64,000 nt of DNA from Fundicoccus_A sp052115865 (GCF_052115865.1 NZ_JBQKME010000008.1:1-64000); one strand, 5' to 3'; positions 51,946 to 60,641 are shown, counted from the stretch's first letter. The notes: generated by a model from the letters alone, not told the origin. Translations and numbers: made by a program.

Positions 51946-51982
51946 AATAAATAGCTCTACAAATCAAATAGATGAGTATAGC

Positions 51983-52046
51983 ATCCGAATGTTTAATGCC
52001 AGTGGAACCAACTTGGAACACTAACATAAGCAATTCGGATTTTTTC
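51983..52046 (+). terminator. Likely terminator before pap
   Basis: ATCCGAAT and ATTCGGAT pair over a long loop that itself contains AGTG/CACT, and TTTTTTC follows. A plausible but imperfect terminator. Confidence 0.55.
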
Positions 52047-52130
52047 GATAAATTTTTCTTTAATTACGCAAAATATAAAATTATAATATTCGAATAAGAT
52101 TGCATACTATTAGGGATTTGTTTAAAAACG

Positions 52131-52139
52131 TGCTACACT
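52131..52139 (+). promoter_or_regulatory. Extended -10 promoter of pap
   Basis: TGC with TACACT (52134-52139) would start transcription near 52146, immediately before an upstream in-frame ATG at 52147. This argues for translation from the ATG at 52183. Confidence 0.5.
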
Positions 52140-52182
52140 TTTATAAATGAAGACTAGAAGTTTATTGAAAGAAGATGATTGG

Positions 52183-53679
52183 ATGTTAGAAAGTTTTGAT
52201 TTTAAACAGGAAGCAGGTAACTATGATTCCTTTAAGCGGTCAGAACTTGGAGAGAAGCTTGACCGCTTACAACGAATCGTTTCGAATTTAGATATACCGG
52301 TTTTAATATTAGTGGATGGATGGGAAAGTTCAGGTAAAGGCTTTGTCATTAATGACTTAACACGTGAATTAGATCCTCGTTTTGTCCGCGTAGAAGTATT
52401 TGAAGAAGCAACCGATGTTGAAAAGAAACATCCAAGTGTTTGGCGTTTCTGGCAAAAAATCCCAAGTCATAATGAAATCGCTATCTATGACCGTAGTTTT
52501 TACTACCAAGTATTTAATAAAGATAAACGAACCAACAAAATGTTAAAGCAAAGAACACAAGAGTTACTAAATCTAGAAAAAATGCTTTTAGATGATGATA
52601 CAATCGTCATAAAATTCTTTTTAAATATCTCTGAAGCTACCCAGGAAAAACGAATTAAAAAGTTAGAGAAATCAGAAAACCGCTCATATTTATTAAGCGA
52701 TGAAGATTATGAACAAAACAAGCATTATGAAGAACATCAAATGTGGTTTGATAAAGTACTAAAAGCAACCGATTTACAGGAAAGCCCTTGGCATATTATT
52801 AATGCTGAAGATCGTAAAGTGGCCTCAAAAGAAGTTTTGGCTATAACACTTGATAAAATCAATGCTGGAATCGAACGCATAACGAGAGAACGTAAAGAAA
52901 CGCAAGCGGTTAAACGTGATTTTTCTTTAGAAAAAGATCAACTCTCATTAGTCAATCTAAGTCAATCCATTTCAGATAAAGATTATGACAAGCAATTAGA
53001 AAATTTACAACAAGAGGCGGCAGAACTGGTTTACAAATGTTATTTAAATAACACTGCCATTATACTCGCTTTTGAAGGTATGGATGCAGCAGGTAAAGGT
53101 GGGGCAATTAAGCGACTCACTCGTTATATTGACCCACGTAGTTATAAAATACATGGGATTAAAGCACCAAATACCATTGAAAAAGACCATCATTATTTAT
53201 GGCGCTTTGAACAAAATTTTCCAAAAGATGGCGATATGGTTATTTTTGATCGATCTTGGTATGGACGTGTCCTGGTCGAACGTGTTGAAAATTTTGCCAC
53301 TCAAAAAGAATGGGAAAGAGCTTATGACGAGATTAACCAAATGGAAAAAGTTCAAACAGACCATGGTTCCATCGTAATGAAGTTTTTCTTAGTCATCGAC
53401 AAGAATGAACAAAAAGAACGGTTTGAAGATCGTGAAAATGAAATCGACAAAAATTATAAGATAACAGATGAAGATTGGCGTAATCGAGGCAAATGGGATG
53501 CTTATTATGATGCATTTAATGAAATGCTTCAAAGAACAAATACAGAAAATGCCCCTTGGTTTGTTATTGCTGCAAATGACAAAAAATTCGCTCGTATTCA
53601 AGTGTTAAAACATTTTATTGAACATATCAAAGCACATATTTCAAAAGAAGATAAGAAAGGAGCCAGAGTGAATGTTTGA
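52183..53679 (+). CDS. pap: Polyphosphate:AMP phosphotransferase (PPK2 class II)
   Basis: PAP transfers phosphate from polyphosphate to AMP, giving ADP. From ATG 52183 the protein has 498 residues and two PPK2 domains in tandem. The first has VDGWESSGKG (46-53), the second FEGMDAAGKGG (299-306) with IDPRSYKIHGIKAPN, YLWRFEQNFPKDG and IFDRSWYGRV, the standard PPK2 blocks. The tandem architecture is the class II (AMP-phosphorylating) form. ATG 52183 has a modest AAAGAAG upstream; an ATG at 52147 in the same frame would be nearly leaderless. The stop overlaps an aldo/keto reductase gene by 8 bases. No polyphosphate kinase 1 or exopolyphosphatase gene is nearby. Confidence 0.9.
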   Translation: MLESFDFKQEAGNYDSFKRSELGEKLDRLQRIVSNLDIPVLILVDGWESSGKGFVINDLTRELDPRFVRVEVFEEATDVEKKHPSVWRFWQKIPSHNEIAIYDRSFYYQVFNKDKRTNKMLKQRTQELLNLEKMLLDDDTIVIKFFLNISEATQEKRIKKLEKSENRSYLLSDEDYEQNKHYEEHQMWFDKVLKATDLQESPWHIINAEDRKVASKEVLAITLDKINAGIERITRERKETQAVKRDFSLEKDQLSLVNLSQSISDKDYDKQLENLQQEAAELVYKCYLNNTAIILAFEGMDAAGKGGAIKRLTRYIDPRSYKIHGIKAPNTIEKDHHYLWRFEQNFPKDGDMVIFDRSWYGRVLVERVENFATQKEWERAYDEINQMEKVQTDHGSIVMKFFLVIDKNEQKERFEDRENEIDKNYKITDEDWRNRGKWDAYYDAFNEMLQRTNTENAPWFVIAANDKKFARIQVLKHFIEHIKAHISKEDKKGARVNV

Positions 53680-54523
53680 TTTGTCAACTTATGAATTAAA
53701 TAACGGTCTATTTATTCCCAAAATTGGCTTTGGAACTGCAAGTTTAGACGGTGAACGAGATGCAACTGAAATAATTCGTTACGCCTTAGAGGTAGGTTAT
53801 CGTCATTTAGATACAGCTCAGTCTTATAATACTGAAAAAAATGTTGGGCAAGCACTTATAAAGAGTGGCTTGAAAAGAGAAGATGTCTTTATTACAACTA
53901 AAGTGCATCCCCATCATGTAACCTACGACTTAGCCAAGCAATCGATTGAGGAGTCATTGGAGGCCTTACAGTTAGAATATATTGACCTATTGCTTATTCA
54001 TTGGCCCAATCCAGCTGCCTATCGTCAAGCTGATGCTTGGCAAGAGGCTAATCAAGAAACTTGGCGTGCAATGGTTGAAATGTATCATCTAGGCAAAGTG
54101 CGTAGTATCGGTGTTTCAAATTTTATGATTCATCATTTGGAGTCATTAATTGCGGGCAGTGATGTACTACCGACTGTGAATCAAGTGCTACTCGCTCCAG
54201 GTTGTAAGCAAGATGAATTGGTTCAATTTTGTAAAGCAAAAAATATTCAACTAGAAGCCTATAGTCCCTTAGGTTCAGGAAAAATATTTAGTAATGAGAA
54301 GGCTCAAGCTATTGCAGACCGTCACCAGCGTTCAATTGCACAAATAGCCATCCGTTGGTCATTGCAACATGAGTTTCTACCGATACCGCGTTCGTCTAAA
54401 GAAGAACACATAAAAAATAATTTTGAGGTGTTTGACTTTGAATTAAGTCAAGATGATATGAATGTGTTAGATCAATTAACTGGCGTTGCTGAACAAGCAA
54501 ATCCAGACACTGTCGGACATTAG
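53672..54523 (+). CDS. Aldo/keto reductase
   Basis: The 283-residue protein is an NADPH-dependent oxidoreductase with a TIM barrel. The catalytic tetrad is visible: Asp47 and Tyr52 in HLDTAQSYNTEKNVG, Lys77 in TTKVHP and His110 in LLIHWPNP. The C-terminal cofactor segment is PIPRSSKEEHIKNNF. It resembles 2,5-diketo-gluconate/methylglyoxal reductases (AKR5-like); the substrate is unknown. It begins 8 bases inside pap with AAAGGAG in front, so the two are translated together. Confidence 0.92.
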   Translation: MFDLSTYELNNGLFIPKIGFGTASLDGERDATEIIRYALEVGYRHLDTAQSYNTEKNVGQALIKSGLKREDVFITTKVHPHHVTYDLAKQSIEESLEALQLEYIDLLLIHWPNPAAYRQADAWQEANQETWRAMVEMYHLGKVRSIGVSNFMIHHLESLIAGSDVLPTVNQVLLAPGCKQDELVQFCKAKNIQLEAYSPLGSGKIFSNEKAQAIADRHQRSIAQIAIRWSLQHEFLPIPRSSKEEHIKNNFEVFDFELSQDDMNVLDQLTGVAEQANPDTVGH

Positions 54524-54643
54524 TGACATTTATTATCTCTAAATTTAATATGACAAACATAGTTTTTTTGCGTGAAATAAGGTACAATTAAAGCTTGGCC
54601 GATTAAGTAAAAGACAATAATTTCTAAATTGAAGGTGAAAAAA

Positions 54644-55606
54644 ATGGTAACCATAAATGATATTGCAAAACAAGCGGGGGTTGCCAAGAGTACTGTATCA
54701 CGTTATTTGAATGGTGGATCCATCAGTAAGCGTACAGCTGCTAAAGTCGATAAAGTAGTGAAAGAGACTGGGTATATACCCAATAGTTTTGCACAAAGTT
54801 TAAAAGCAAAAGAAACTAAAATGATTGGTGCTATCGTCCCGAGACTCGATTCTTATTATTTGAATTCTGTTATAGATGGGGCAGATACCTATTTATATAA
54901 TAATGGCTACCGCTTAATGTTTTTCCACACACAGATGAACGATCGCCGTTCCGAGGATGCCATGCGTCTATTTATAGCAAATAAAGTCGATGGGATTATT
55001 TATTTTGGGGATAAGATTGACGAAGATAATCCAGCTTCCAAATTAAAATCGCCTCCTATTGTTACGAGCCAGCAATTTGTTGATGAGCAGTTATACAAAA
55101 TTCAAGTTCAATCAGCTGAATTAATGGCGGACTATTTGTATGAAATGGGGCATCGACGTGTAACCTTTGTTGATGGTGGTGATCATTCCTTGGATTTTGA
55201 TATTGCCACACAGTTTAAAAAAGCTTTCTTTAATTATAAAGGCACTTTTTGGCAGGAAACCCGTTTTGATTTTGAAGATCGTGAAAGTATTAGCAGTCTT
55301 TTAGCCGATAGCCCACGATTAATTGTCTGCTCTGATGATATTTTGACCTTAACACTTATGAAAGAATGTTTAGACCGTGGAATTGACATTCCCAAAGACA
55401 TTAGTTTTGCTAGTTTCGGCAACCATCCAACAGCCGAAATATTTTATCCAGGTTTAACAACCGTACACTATCCATATTTTGAATTTGGAGAGCATCTGGC
55501 AGCAGAACTCCTTAATATTATTCAAAATAAAGATTCAGAGCACAACGAATATGAGAATCCACAACTCGTAGAGCGTCAATCCATCTTATACATCAGTGAA
55601 GATTAA
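54644..55606 (+). CDS. LacI/GalR family transcriptional regulator
   Basis: The 320-residue repressor has the N-terminal helix-turn-helix and hinge typical of the family (TINDIAKQAGVAKSTVSRYLNG; SFAQSLKAKETKMIGAIVPRL), and a periplasmic-binding-protein-like sensor. The signature is closest to sugar repressors such as ScrR, but no sugar gene is nearby. ATG 54644 follows GAAGGTG; a TTG at 54629 precedes that site and is rejected. It has its own terminator and lies between the aldo/keto reductase and liv genes, so its targets may be elsewhere. No palindromic LacI-type operator was recognised close by. Confidence 0.88.
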   Translation: MVTINDIAKQAGVAKSTVSRYLNGGSISKRTAAKVDKVVKETGYIPNSFAQSLKAKETKMIGAIVPRLDSYYLNSVIDGADTYLYNNGYRLMFFHTQMNDRRSEDAMRLFIANKVDGIIYFGDKIDEDNPASKLKSPPIVTSQQFVDEQLYKIQVQSAELMADYLYEMGHRRVTFVDGGDHSLDFDIATQFKKAFFNYKGTFWQETRFDFEDRESISSLLADSPRLIVCSDDILTLTLMKECLDRGIDIPKDISFASFGNHPTAEIFYPGLTTVHYPYFEFGEHLAAELLNIIQNKDSEHNEYENPQLVERQSILYISED

Positions 55607-55629
55607 AATAAATATCACTTTATTAAATA

Positions 55630-55674
55630 CCATTTATTAGTAATTTTTCCCAAAGCTAGTAAATGGTTTTTTTT
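55630..55674 (+). terminator. Terminator after the LacI-type gene
   Basis: The 11-bp stem CCATTTATTAG/CTAGTAAATGG (one G-T pair) and a 15-base loop are followed by a run of eight T. Confidence 0.85.
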
Positions 55675-55728
55675 ATTTACCGCATTTTATAAGAAAACGA
55701 AATCATTTAAAAAATTACAAATACATAT

Positions 55729-55756
55729 TGGAAAGATTAGAAAATAATGATAAAAT
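55729..55756 (+). promoter_or_regulatory. Promoter of the liv operon
   Basis: TTGGAA (55729-55734), a 16-base spacer and TAAAAT (55751-55756) with an extended TGA lie 58 bases before livH. Confidence 0.6.
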
Positions 55757-55813
55757 GGTGAAAGATTATTATTTATTCAAAGAAATGCTAGAAAAGAGAA
55801 AGGATAATCTAAT

Positions 55814-56701
55814 ATGCAATTATTACAGCAACTCACGCAACAACTCATTAATGGTTTAGCATTAGGGAGTATCTATGCATTGGTCGCCTTAGGTTATACC
55901 ATGGTTTATGGTACGATTCGACTAATCAACTTCGCACATGGCGATATCTTTATGATGGGGGCTTTCTTTGGTTATTATTTAGTAACCGTCCTACAAATGA
56001 ATGTCTTTTTATCAATGGGATTGGCAATGATTTTTTGTGCGATTTTAGGTGTTATTATTGAAAAAGTAGCTTACAAACCTTTACGAAATTCAACACGAGT
56101 CGCTGCTTTAATTACAGCTATAGGGGTTTCTTACTTACTACAAAATTTGATGGTTTATTTCATTGGACCTGAAGTACGAGCCTTTAATAGTGATTTTCCG
56201 AATATGATTTTCCGGATTGGCAACTTGATTATTTCTTCTAAGCAAATCTTTGTTTTTGTCACAACACTGGTTCTTGTTGTTGTTTTACAACTGATTGTTC
56301 AGAAAACAAAAATGGGGAAAGCCATGCGTGCGGCAGCTGTGGATGGCGAAGCTGCACAACTGATGGGAATCGATGTTGACCGGGTTATTTCATTTACCTT
56401 TGCGCTAGGATCAGGTTTAGCGGGAATTGCCGGTGTGCTAGTAGGAGTGTATTATAATTCAGTTTCTCCTTTAATGGGAGTCGGTTACGGTTTGAAAGCT
56501 TTCGTCGCAGCCGTTATTGGCGGGATTGGTAGTATTCCAGGAGCCATGGTTGGGGGATATTTAATTGGGTTATTAGAATCCTTTGTAACCTTTTTAGGTT
56601 TATCCACTTATCGAGATGCTGTGGTGTATGGCTTATTAATTGTCATCTTACTAATATTACCAGCTGGATTGTTTGGGAAAAATGTGAAAGAGAAAGTGTA
56701 G
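55814..56701 (+). CDS. livH: Branched-chain amino acid ABC transporter permease LivH
   Basis: LivH (295 residues, about eight membrane helices) is one of two permeases of the high-affinity Leu/Ile/Val importer. Typical segments are INGLALGSIYALVALGYTMVYGTIRLINFAHGD at the N-terminus, and the coupling region KTKMGKAMRAAAVDGEAAQLMGIDVDRVI. It opens livHMGF. No binding-protein gene (livJ/livK) precedes it, which is unusual; in streptococci livJ is the first gene. Confidence 0.95.
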   Translation: MQLLQQLTQQLINGLALGSIYALVALGYTMVYGTIRLINFAHGDIFMMGAFFGYYLVTVLQMNVFLSMGLAMIFCAILGVIIEKVAYKPLRNSTRVAALITAIGVSYLLQNLMVYFIGPEVRAFNSDFPNMIFRIGNLIISSKQIFVFVTTLVLVVVLQLIVQKTKMGKAMRAAAVDGEAAQLMGIDVDRVISFTFALGSGLAGIAGVLVGVYYNSVSPLMGVGYGLKAFVAAVIGGIGSIPGAMVGGYLIGLLESFVTFLGLSTYRDAVVYGLLIVILLILPAGLFGKNVKEKV

Positions 56702-56710
56702 GGGATTTCG

Positions 56711-57682
56711 ATGGAACGATTTCATAAACGTAACTTTGCCTGGGCTTTTTTGATTATAGTTGTTTTCTTTGTCTTGTATTATTTAGTTGAATCCAAAGTC
56801 ATCAACAATTATTATCAAATAACGCTTGTTTCAATTATGCTTAATATCATTTATGCCACTGGTTTGAATTTGGTTCTAGGGATAGCAGGTCAATTTTCAC
56901 TCGGTCACGCCGGCTTTATTGCGATTGGTGCTTACAGTGGCGCTATTTTTGCTAAGCAGTTTGATAACAGTTTTGCTGGTTTACTGGTGGGGATGTTAGT
57001 CGGGGTGATTATTTCGATTGTTGTGGCTTTAATTGTTGGGATTCCTACTTTGCGATTAAAAGGCGATTATTTAGCGATTGCAACACTGGGAGTGGCAGAA
57101 ATCATCCGTGTTATTATCAATAACATGCGATCGATTACCAATGGTCCAGCTGGGATTAGTAATATTCCAACCATTACTGAATGGCATATTGTGTATGTCT
57201 TTTTGGTATTAACGACCATTTTTATTTTAAATTATGTCTACAGTAGTGCTGGCCGAGCGACGTTTTCAATTCAACAAGATGAAATTGCCTCTGAGTCCAT
57301 GGGAGTCAATGTCACCAAATATAAAGTATTGGCTTTTGTTTTAGGAGCTGTGACGGCTAGTATTGGAGGCTCTTTGCAAGCAACTTTCTTGGGAATTATT
57401 ACCCCTGGTGAGTATACCTTCAACCGGTCAATTGATGTTTTAATCATTGTTGTATTCGGCGGTATTGGCTCTTTTACAGGAACATTTCTAGCAGCTATCT
57501 TGCTTGGTTTAATTAACTTAGTTTTACAAGACTACGGTCAACTACGGATGATTATTTATGCCCTAGTTTTAATCTTAATAATGGTATTTAGACCAGGTGG
57601 TCTAATGGGAACTAATGAATTCCGCTTTGGCTCTTGGGCAACGAATTTATTTTCTAAAAGAAATAAGGAGGCAGCTAAATGA
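56711..57682 (+). CDS. livM: Branched-chain amino acid ABC transporter permease LivM
   Basis: LivM (323 residues) is the partner of LivH, with about nine membrane helices. ATGLNLVLGIAGQFSLGHAGFIAIGAYSGA and the coupling segment RATFSIQQDEIASESMGVNVTKYK are characteristic. GGGATTTCG gives only a weak ribosome binding site, so coupling with livH is likely. It overlaps livG by 4 bases. Confidence 0.95.
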   Translation: MERFHKRNFAWAFLIIVVFFVLYYLVESKVINNYYQITLVSIMLNIIYATGLNLVLGIAGQFSLGHAGFIAIGAYSGAIFAKQFDNSFAGLLVGMLVGVIISIVVALIVGIPTLRLKGDYLAIATLGVAEIIRVIINNMRSITNGPAGISNIPTITEWHIVYVFLVLTTIFILNYVYSSAGRATFSIQQDEIASESMGVNVTKYKVLAFVLGAVTASIGGSLQATFLGIITPGEYTFNRSIDVLIIVVFGGIGSFTGTFLAAILLGLINLVLQDYGQLRMIIYALVLILIMVFRPGGLMGTNEFRFGSWATNLFSKRNKEAAK

Positions 57683-58455
57683 GTCTTTTAAAAGTAAATG
57701 AATTAACTAAAAACTTTGGTGGATTAGCAGCTGTTTCCAATGTTTCGCTGGAAATAAACCACAATGAATTAGTCGGTATCATTGGTCCGAATGGGGCTGG
57801 TAAAACAACCTTCTTTAACTTAATTACTGGTGTATATGAGCCGAGTGAAGGACTGATTGAATTAGAAACGTCAAGCGGAGTCAAAACTTTGAATGGCATG
57901 AAACCTGATAAAATTAATGGTTACGGCATTGCGAGAACCTTTCAAAATATTCGTTTATTTAAAGATCAAACTGTTTTACAAAATGTTTTGGTAGCCATGC
58001 ATCGTGAAAAAGGGAATTCAATTTTATCCAGTTTAATTCGTAGTGCAGCCTTTTATGAAACAGAAGACCGCTTGCGTCAAGAAGCAATGGAACTCTTAGA
58101 AATTTTTAACCTTGGGGCGGTAGCCAATGAAAAAGCACGTAATTTGTCATACGGCCAGCAGCGCCGCCTTGAAATTGTCCGTGCTCTAGCAACTAATCCA
58201 ACTGTTCTATTCTTGGATGAGCCTGCAGCCGGTATGAATCCGAATGAAACAGTAGAGCTAACGGATTTGATTGCGCAAATTCGTCAACAATTTAATTTAA
58301 CGGTTGTCTTGATCGAACATGATATGTCATTAGTTATGAAAATATGTCAACGGATTTACGTACTCGAATATGGTCGCCTAATTGCACAAGGTACTCCTAC
58401 TGAAATTCAGAAAAATCCTGATGTTATTAAGGCTTACTTAGGAGGGGACTTGTAA
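57679..58455 (+). CDS. livG: Branched-chain amino acid ABC transporter ATPase LivG
   Basis: LivG (258 residues) is one of two ATPases. GPNGAGKTT (Walker A), the family-specific GIARTFQNIRLF, LSYGQQRRLEIVRAL (signature) and LFLDEPAAGMNPNET are all present. It overlaps livM by 4 bases and livF by one. Confidence 0.96.
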   Translation: MSLLKVNELTKNFGGLAAVSNVSLEINHNELVGIIGPNGAGKTTFFNLITGVYEPSEGLIELETSSGVKTLNGMKPDKINGYGIARTFQNIRLFKDQTVLQNVLVAMHREKGNSILSSLIRSAAFYETEDRLRQEAMELLEIFNLGAVANEKARNLSYGQQRRLEIVRALATNPTVLFLDEPAAGMNPNETVELTDLIAQIRQQFNLTVVLIEHDMSLVMKICQRIYVLEYGRLIAQGTPTEIQKNPDVIKAYLGGDL

Positions 58456-59159
58456 TGTTATCGATTAATAATTTAGTAGTGAACTATGGTATGATTAATG
58501 CAGTAAGAGATGTAACTTTTGAAGTCAACCAAGGTGAAATTGTTACTTTAATTGGCGCTAACGGAGTAGGTAAAACAACGATTTTACGTACCATTTCAGG
58601 TTTAGTTAAATCTGCCAGTGGAGAAATTATTTATGAAGGTGAAAATATAACTACATATTCACCACGAAAAATCGTTGCTTCCGGTATTGCACATGTTCCC
58701 GAAGGGCGTCATGTCTTTAAAGGGATGACCGTTTTGGAAAATCTAGAGATGGGGTCCTTTTTAAGAAATGATAAAGAGGGCATCCAAGAAGATATTGACC
58801 GTGTTTTTGATCATTTTCCGATTCTAAAAGAGCGAGTTAATCAAGATGCCGCAACTCTTTCGGGCGGCGAACAGCAAATGTTAGCGATGGGGCGTGCTTT
58901 AATGGCTAAACCTCGTTTAATCTTGTTGGATGAACCATCAATGGGATTAGCACCTTTATTTATTAAAGAGATTTTTAATATTATTGAACTGATTAAGTCG
59001 GAAGGGACAACTGTTCTGTTAATCGAGCAAAATGCGAAGATGGCTTTAACTGTGGCAGATCGGGGTTATGTTTTAGAAACTGGGAAGATTGTCTTAAGTG
59101 GAACTGGAGAAGAATTGCTGAATAGTGATGAAGTTCAAAAAGCTTATTTAGGAGGTTAA
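58455..59159 (+). CDS. livF: Branched-chain amino acid ABC transporter ATPase LivF
   Basis: LivF (234 residues) pairs with LivG. Motifs are GANGVGKTTILRT (Walker A), GIAHVPEGRHVFKGMTVLENLEMG (a LivF hallmark), LSGGEQQMLAMGRALM and LILLDEPSMGLAPL. Its stop is 2 bases before the next ATG, so the CBS-ACT gene is part of the operon. Confidence 0.96.
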   Translation: MLSINNLVVNYGMINAVRDVTFEVNQGEIVTLIGANGVGKTTILRTISGLVKSASGEIIYEGENITTYSPRKIVASGIAHVPEGRHVFKGMTVLENLEMGSFLRNDKEGIQEDIDRVFDHFPILKERVNQDAATLSGGEQQMLAMGRALMAKPRLILLDEPSMGLAPLFIKEIFNIIELIKSEGTTVLLIEQNAKMALTVADRGYVLETGKIVLSGTGEELLNSDEVQKAYLGG

Positions 59160-59161
59160 AA

Positions 59162-59812
59162 ATGTACGTTAAGGATTATATGTCGACCGACTTAAAAACC
59201 ATTCAACCGTCAACAACCATTATACAAGCGAGTGACTTAATGAAGCGTCATGATATCAAACGTCTGCCTGTGATGGAAAATAATCATTTGTTAGGTCTTG
59301 TGACGCGTGATTTGATTGATAAAAACTTACCTTCTGCCGCAACCAGCTTAAGTGCACATGAAGTCAATTATTTATTAGAAAAGACAAAAGTGTCTGATTT
59401 TATGCTGAAGAAAGTGGATAGTATTGCACCGGATAGTTTGTTAGAAGAAGCGGCTGTTATGATGCGGACCCGTGATATTGGTGTGTTGGTCGTAAAAGAA
59501 GGCAATCAACTGGTGGGGATATTAACGGATAAGGATATTTTTAGAGCCTTTGCGGATATTTCAGGTTATAATTCGGAAGGTACCAGTATTGTTCTAGAAC
59601 TAGCCCAAGATCGTAAAGGGGTCATTGAAGAGGTTGGAGATGCTCTTTTAGCAGCCGATATCAATTTAACTCATATGACGGTTTACCACAATGAAGGTGG
59701 CATTCGGGTGGTCATGCACGTCGAAGCAGCTGATGTTAATGCCCTACTTGATTTATTGAAGAAAGACGGTTACCAAGTACAAACCGTTCAAAAGAAAACC
59801 ATTAGTAGGTAA
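59162..59812 (+). CDS. CBS-pair and ACT domain protein (AcuB-like)
   Basis: The 216-residue protein has two CBS motifs (residues 3-60 and 78-135: VKDYMSTDLKTIQPS..., VSDFMLKKVDSIAPD...) followed by an ACT domain from about 145 (LELAQDRKGVIEEVGDALLAADINL). CBS pairs sense adenine nucleotides and ACT domains often bind amino acids. AcuB-like proteins also end the liv operon in streptococci. I infer an amino-acid/energy sensor for branched-chain uptake, perhaps acting on the LivGF ATPases; the mechanism is unknown. The operon ends with a good terminator directly after. Confidence 0.85.
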   Translation: MYVKDYMSTDLKTIQPSTTIIQASDLMKRHDIKRLPVMENNHLLGLVTRDLIDKNLPSAATSLSAHEVNYLLEKTKVSDFMLKKVDSIAPDSLLEEAAVMMRTRDIGVLVVKEGNQLVGILTDKDIFRAFADISGYNSEGTSIVLELAQDRKGVIEEVGDALLAADINLTHMTVYHNEGGIRVVMHVEAADVNALLDLLKKDGYQVQTVQKKTISR

Positions 59813-59815
59813 AAT

Positions 59816-59852
59816 AAAACAGGGAAAGTTTAGAAAAACTTTCCCCGTTTTT
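59816..59852 (+). terminator. Terminator of the liv operon
   Basis: A long stem ACAGGGAAAGTTT/AAACTTTCCCCGT (one mismatch) with a 4-base loop is followed by TTTTTA. Confidence 0.88.
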
Positions 59853-59866
59853 ATGTAGCTGATTAT

Positions 59867-59962
59867 TTAATTGTATTTTCGTTTGTTATGCCATAAAGTC
59901 ACTAAAATCAAAGCAATATTTATTATAAAAAATGCTAAAAGTCCAATAGTAATCCAATCCAA
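59867..59962 (-). CDS. Small single-span membrane protein, 31 residues
   Basis: On the minus strand a TTG start at 59962 gives a 31-residue peptide: MDWITIGLLAFFIINIALI..., one membrane helix of about 20 residues, and a basic tail LWHNKRKYN. AGGTGG lies 7 bases upstream of the TTG, and a promoter is seen about 50 bases upstream (60009-60037). The hydrophobic helix with a positively charged end resembles small regulatory membrane peptides or type I toxins, but there is no evidence for either. It is too short to find by ordinary gene calling. Function unknown. Confidence 0.5.
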   Translation of the reverse strand: MDWITIGLLAFFIINIALILVTLWHNKRKYN

Positions 59963-60008
59963 AATGTTTCCACCTATATAGAAAATGTAGAGTTTGTTTT
60001 ACATTTAC

Positions 60009-60037
60009 AAAGTATAATATGGTGTGGAAAATGTCAA
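60009..60037 (-). promoter_or_regulatory. Promoter of the 31-residue gene
   Basis: On the minus strand TTGACA (60032-60037) is 15 bases from TATACT (60011-60016) or 17 from TACTTT (60009-60014). A consensus -35 in front of a very short frame supports real transcription. Confidence 0.6.
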
Positions 60038-60065
60038 ATTATTTTTACTTTTAAATGAAGTCTAA

Positions 60066-60116
60066 AAAAAATCCGAAAGTCTAGATGATGACGCTCGTCT
60101 AAACTTTTGGATTTTT
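60066..60116 (-). terminator. Terminator after the glutathione peroxidase gene
   Basis: The stem AAAATCCGAAAGT/ACTTTTGGATTTT continues into an inner TAGATGA/TCGTCTA. On the minus strand it is followed by a T-run. Confidence 0.8.
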
Positions 60117-60140
60117 GCAGTTTATAAATGGAAATGGACC

Positions 60141-60611
60141 TTACAACAATTTTTCAATATCTTTGACCATATTTTTGGGTTCTGTTTTTGGAGAATAGCG
60201 TTTAATGACATTACCATCACGGTCAATCAGGAATTTTGTAAAATTCCACTTGATGTCTGATGTTAAAATGCCGCCTTTTTCCGTTTTTAGCCAAGTAAAT
60301 ATCGGTGCTTCATCTTTACCATTCACAAATATTTTTTCATGCATAGGAAAGCTAACGCCATAATTTAAACGACAAGTTTCTTCCATATCTCCATCGGCAA
60401 CATCTTCTTGCTTAAATTGATTACTTGGGAAGCCTAACACCACGAACTTTTGGTCTTTATAGTTTTGATATAATTCTTCTAGGTCTGGAAATTGACCAGC
60501 AAAACCACATTGCGTAGCAGTGTTAACTACTAAAATAACGTAATCATTATAGTCATTAAAAGAGTATGCAGAACCATTACTTTTAACTAGGGTAAAATCA
60601 GGTAAGCTCAT
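60141..60611 (-). CDS. Glutathione peroxidase family thiol peroxidase
   Basis: The 156-residue protein reduces peroxides. Its peroxidatic cysteine (not selenocysteine) is Cys35 in VVNTATQCGFAGQF; FPSNQFKQEDV and WNFTKFLIDRDGNVIKRY are the other family blocks. Bacterial forms usually take electrons from thioredoxin rather than glutathione. ATG 60611 follows AGGAG by 7 bases; an ATG at 60632 in the same frame contains the site and is rejected. It lies 31 bases after the YebC gene, from which it may be read through. Confidence 0.93.
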   Translation of the reverse strand: MSLPDFTLVKSNGSAYSFNDYNDYVILVVNTATQCGFAGQFPDLEELYQNYKDQKFVVLGFPSNQFKQEDVADGDMEETCRLNYGVSFPMHEKIFVNGKDEAPIFTWLKTEKGGILTSDIKWNFTKFLIDRDGNVIKRYSPKTEPKNMVKDIEKLL

Positions 60612-60641
60612 GGAATCACTCCTATCTCTCATGGCTTGTGT

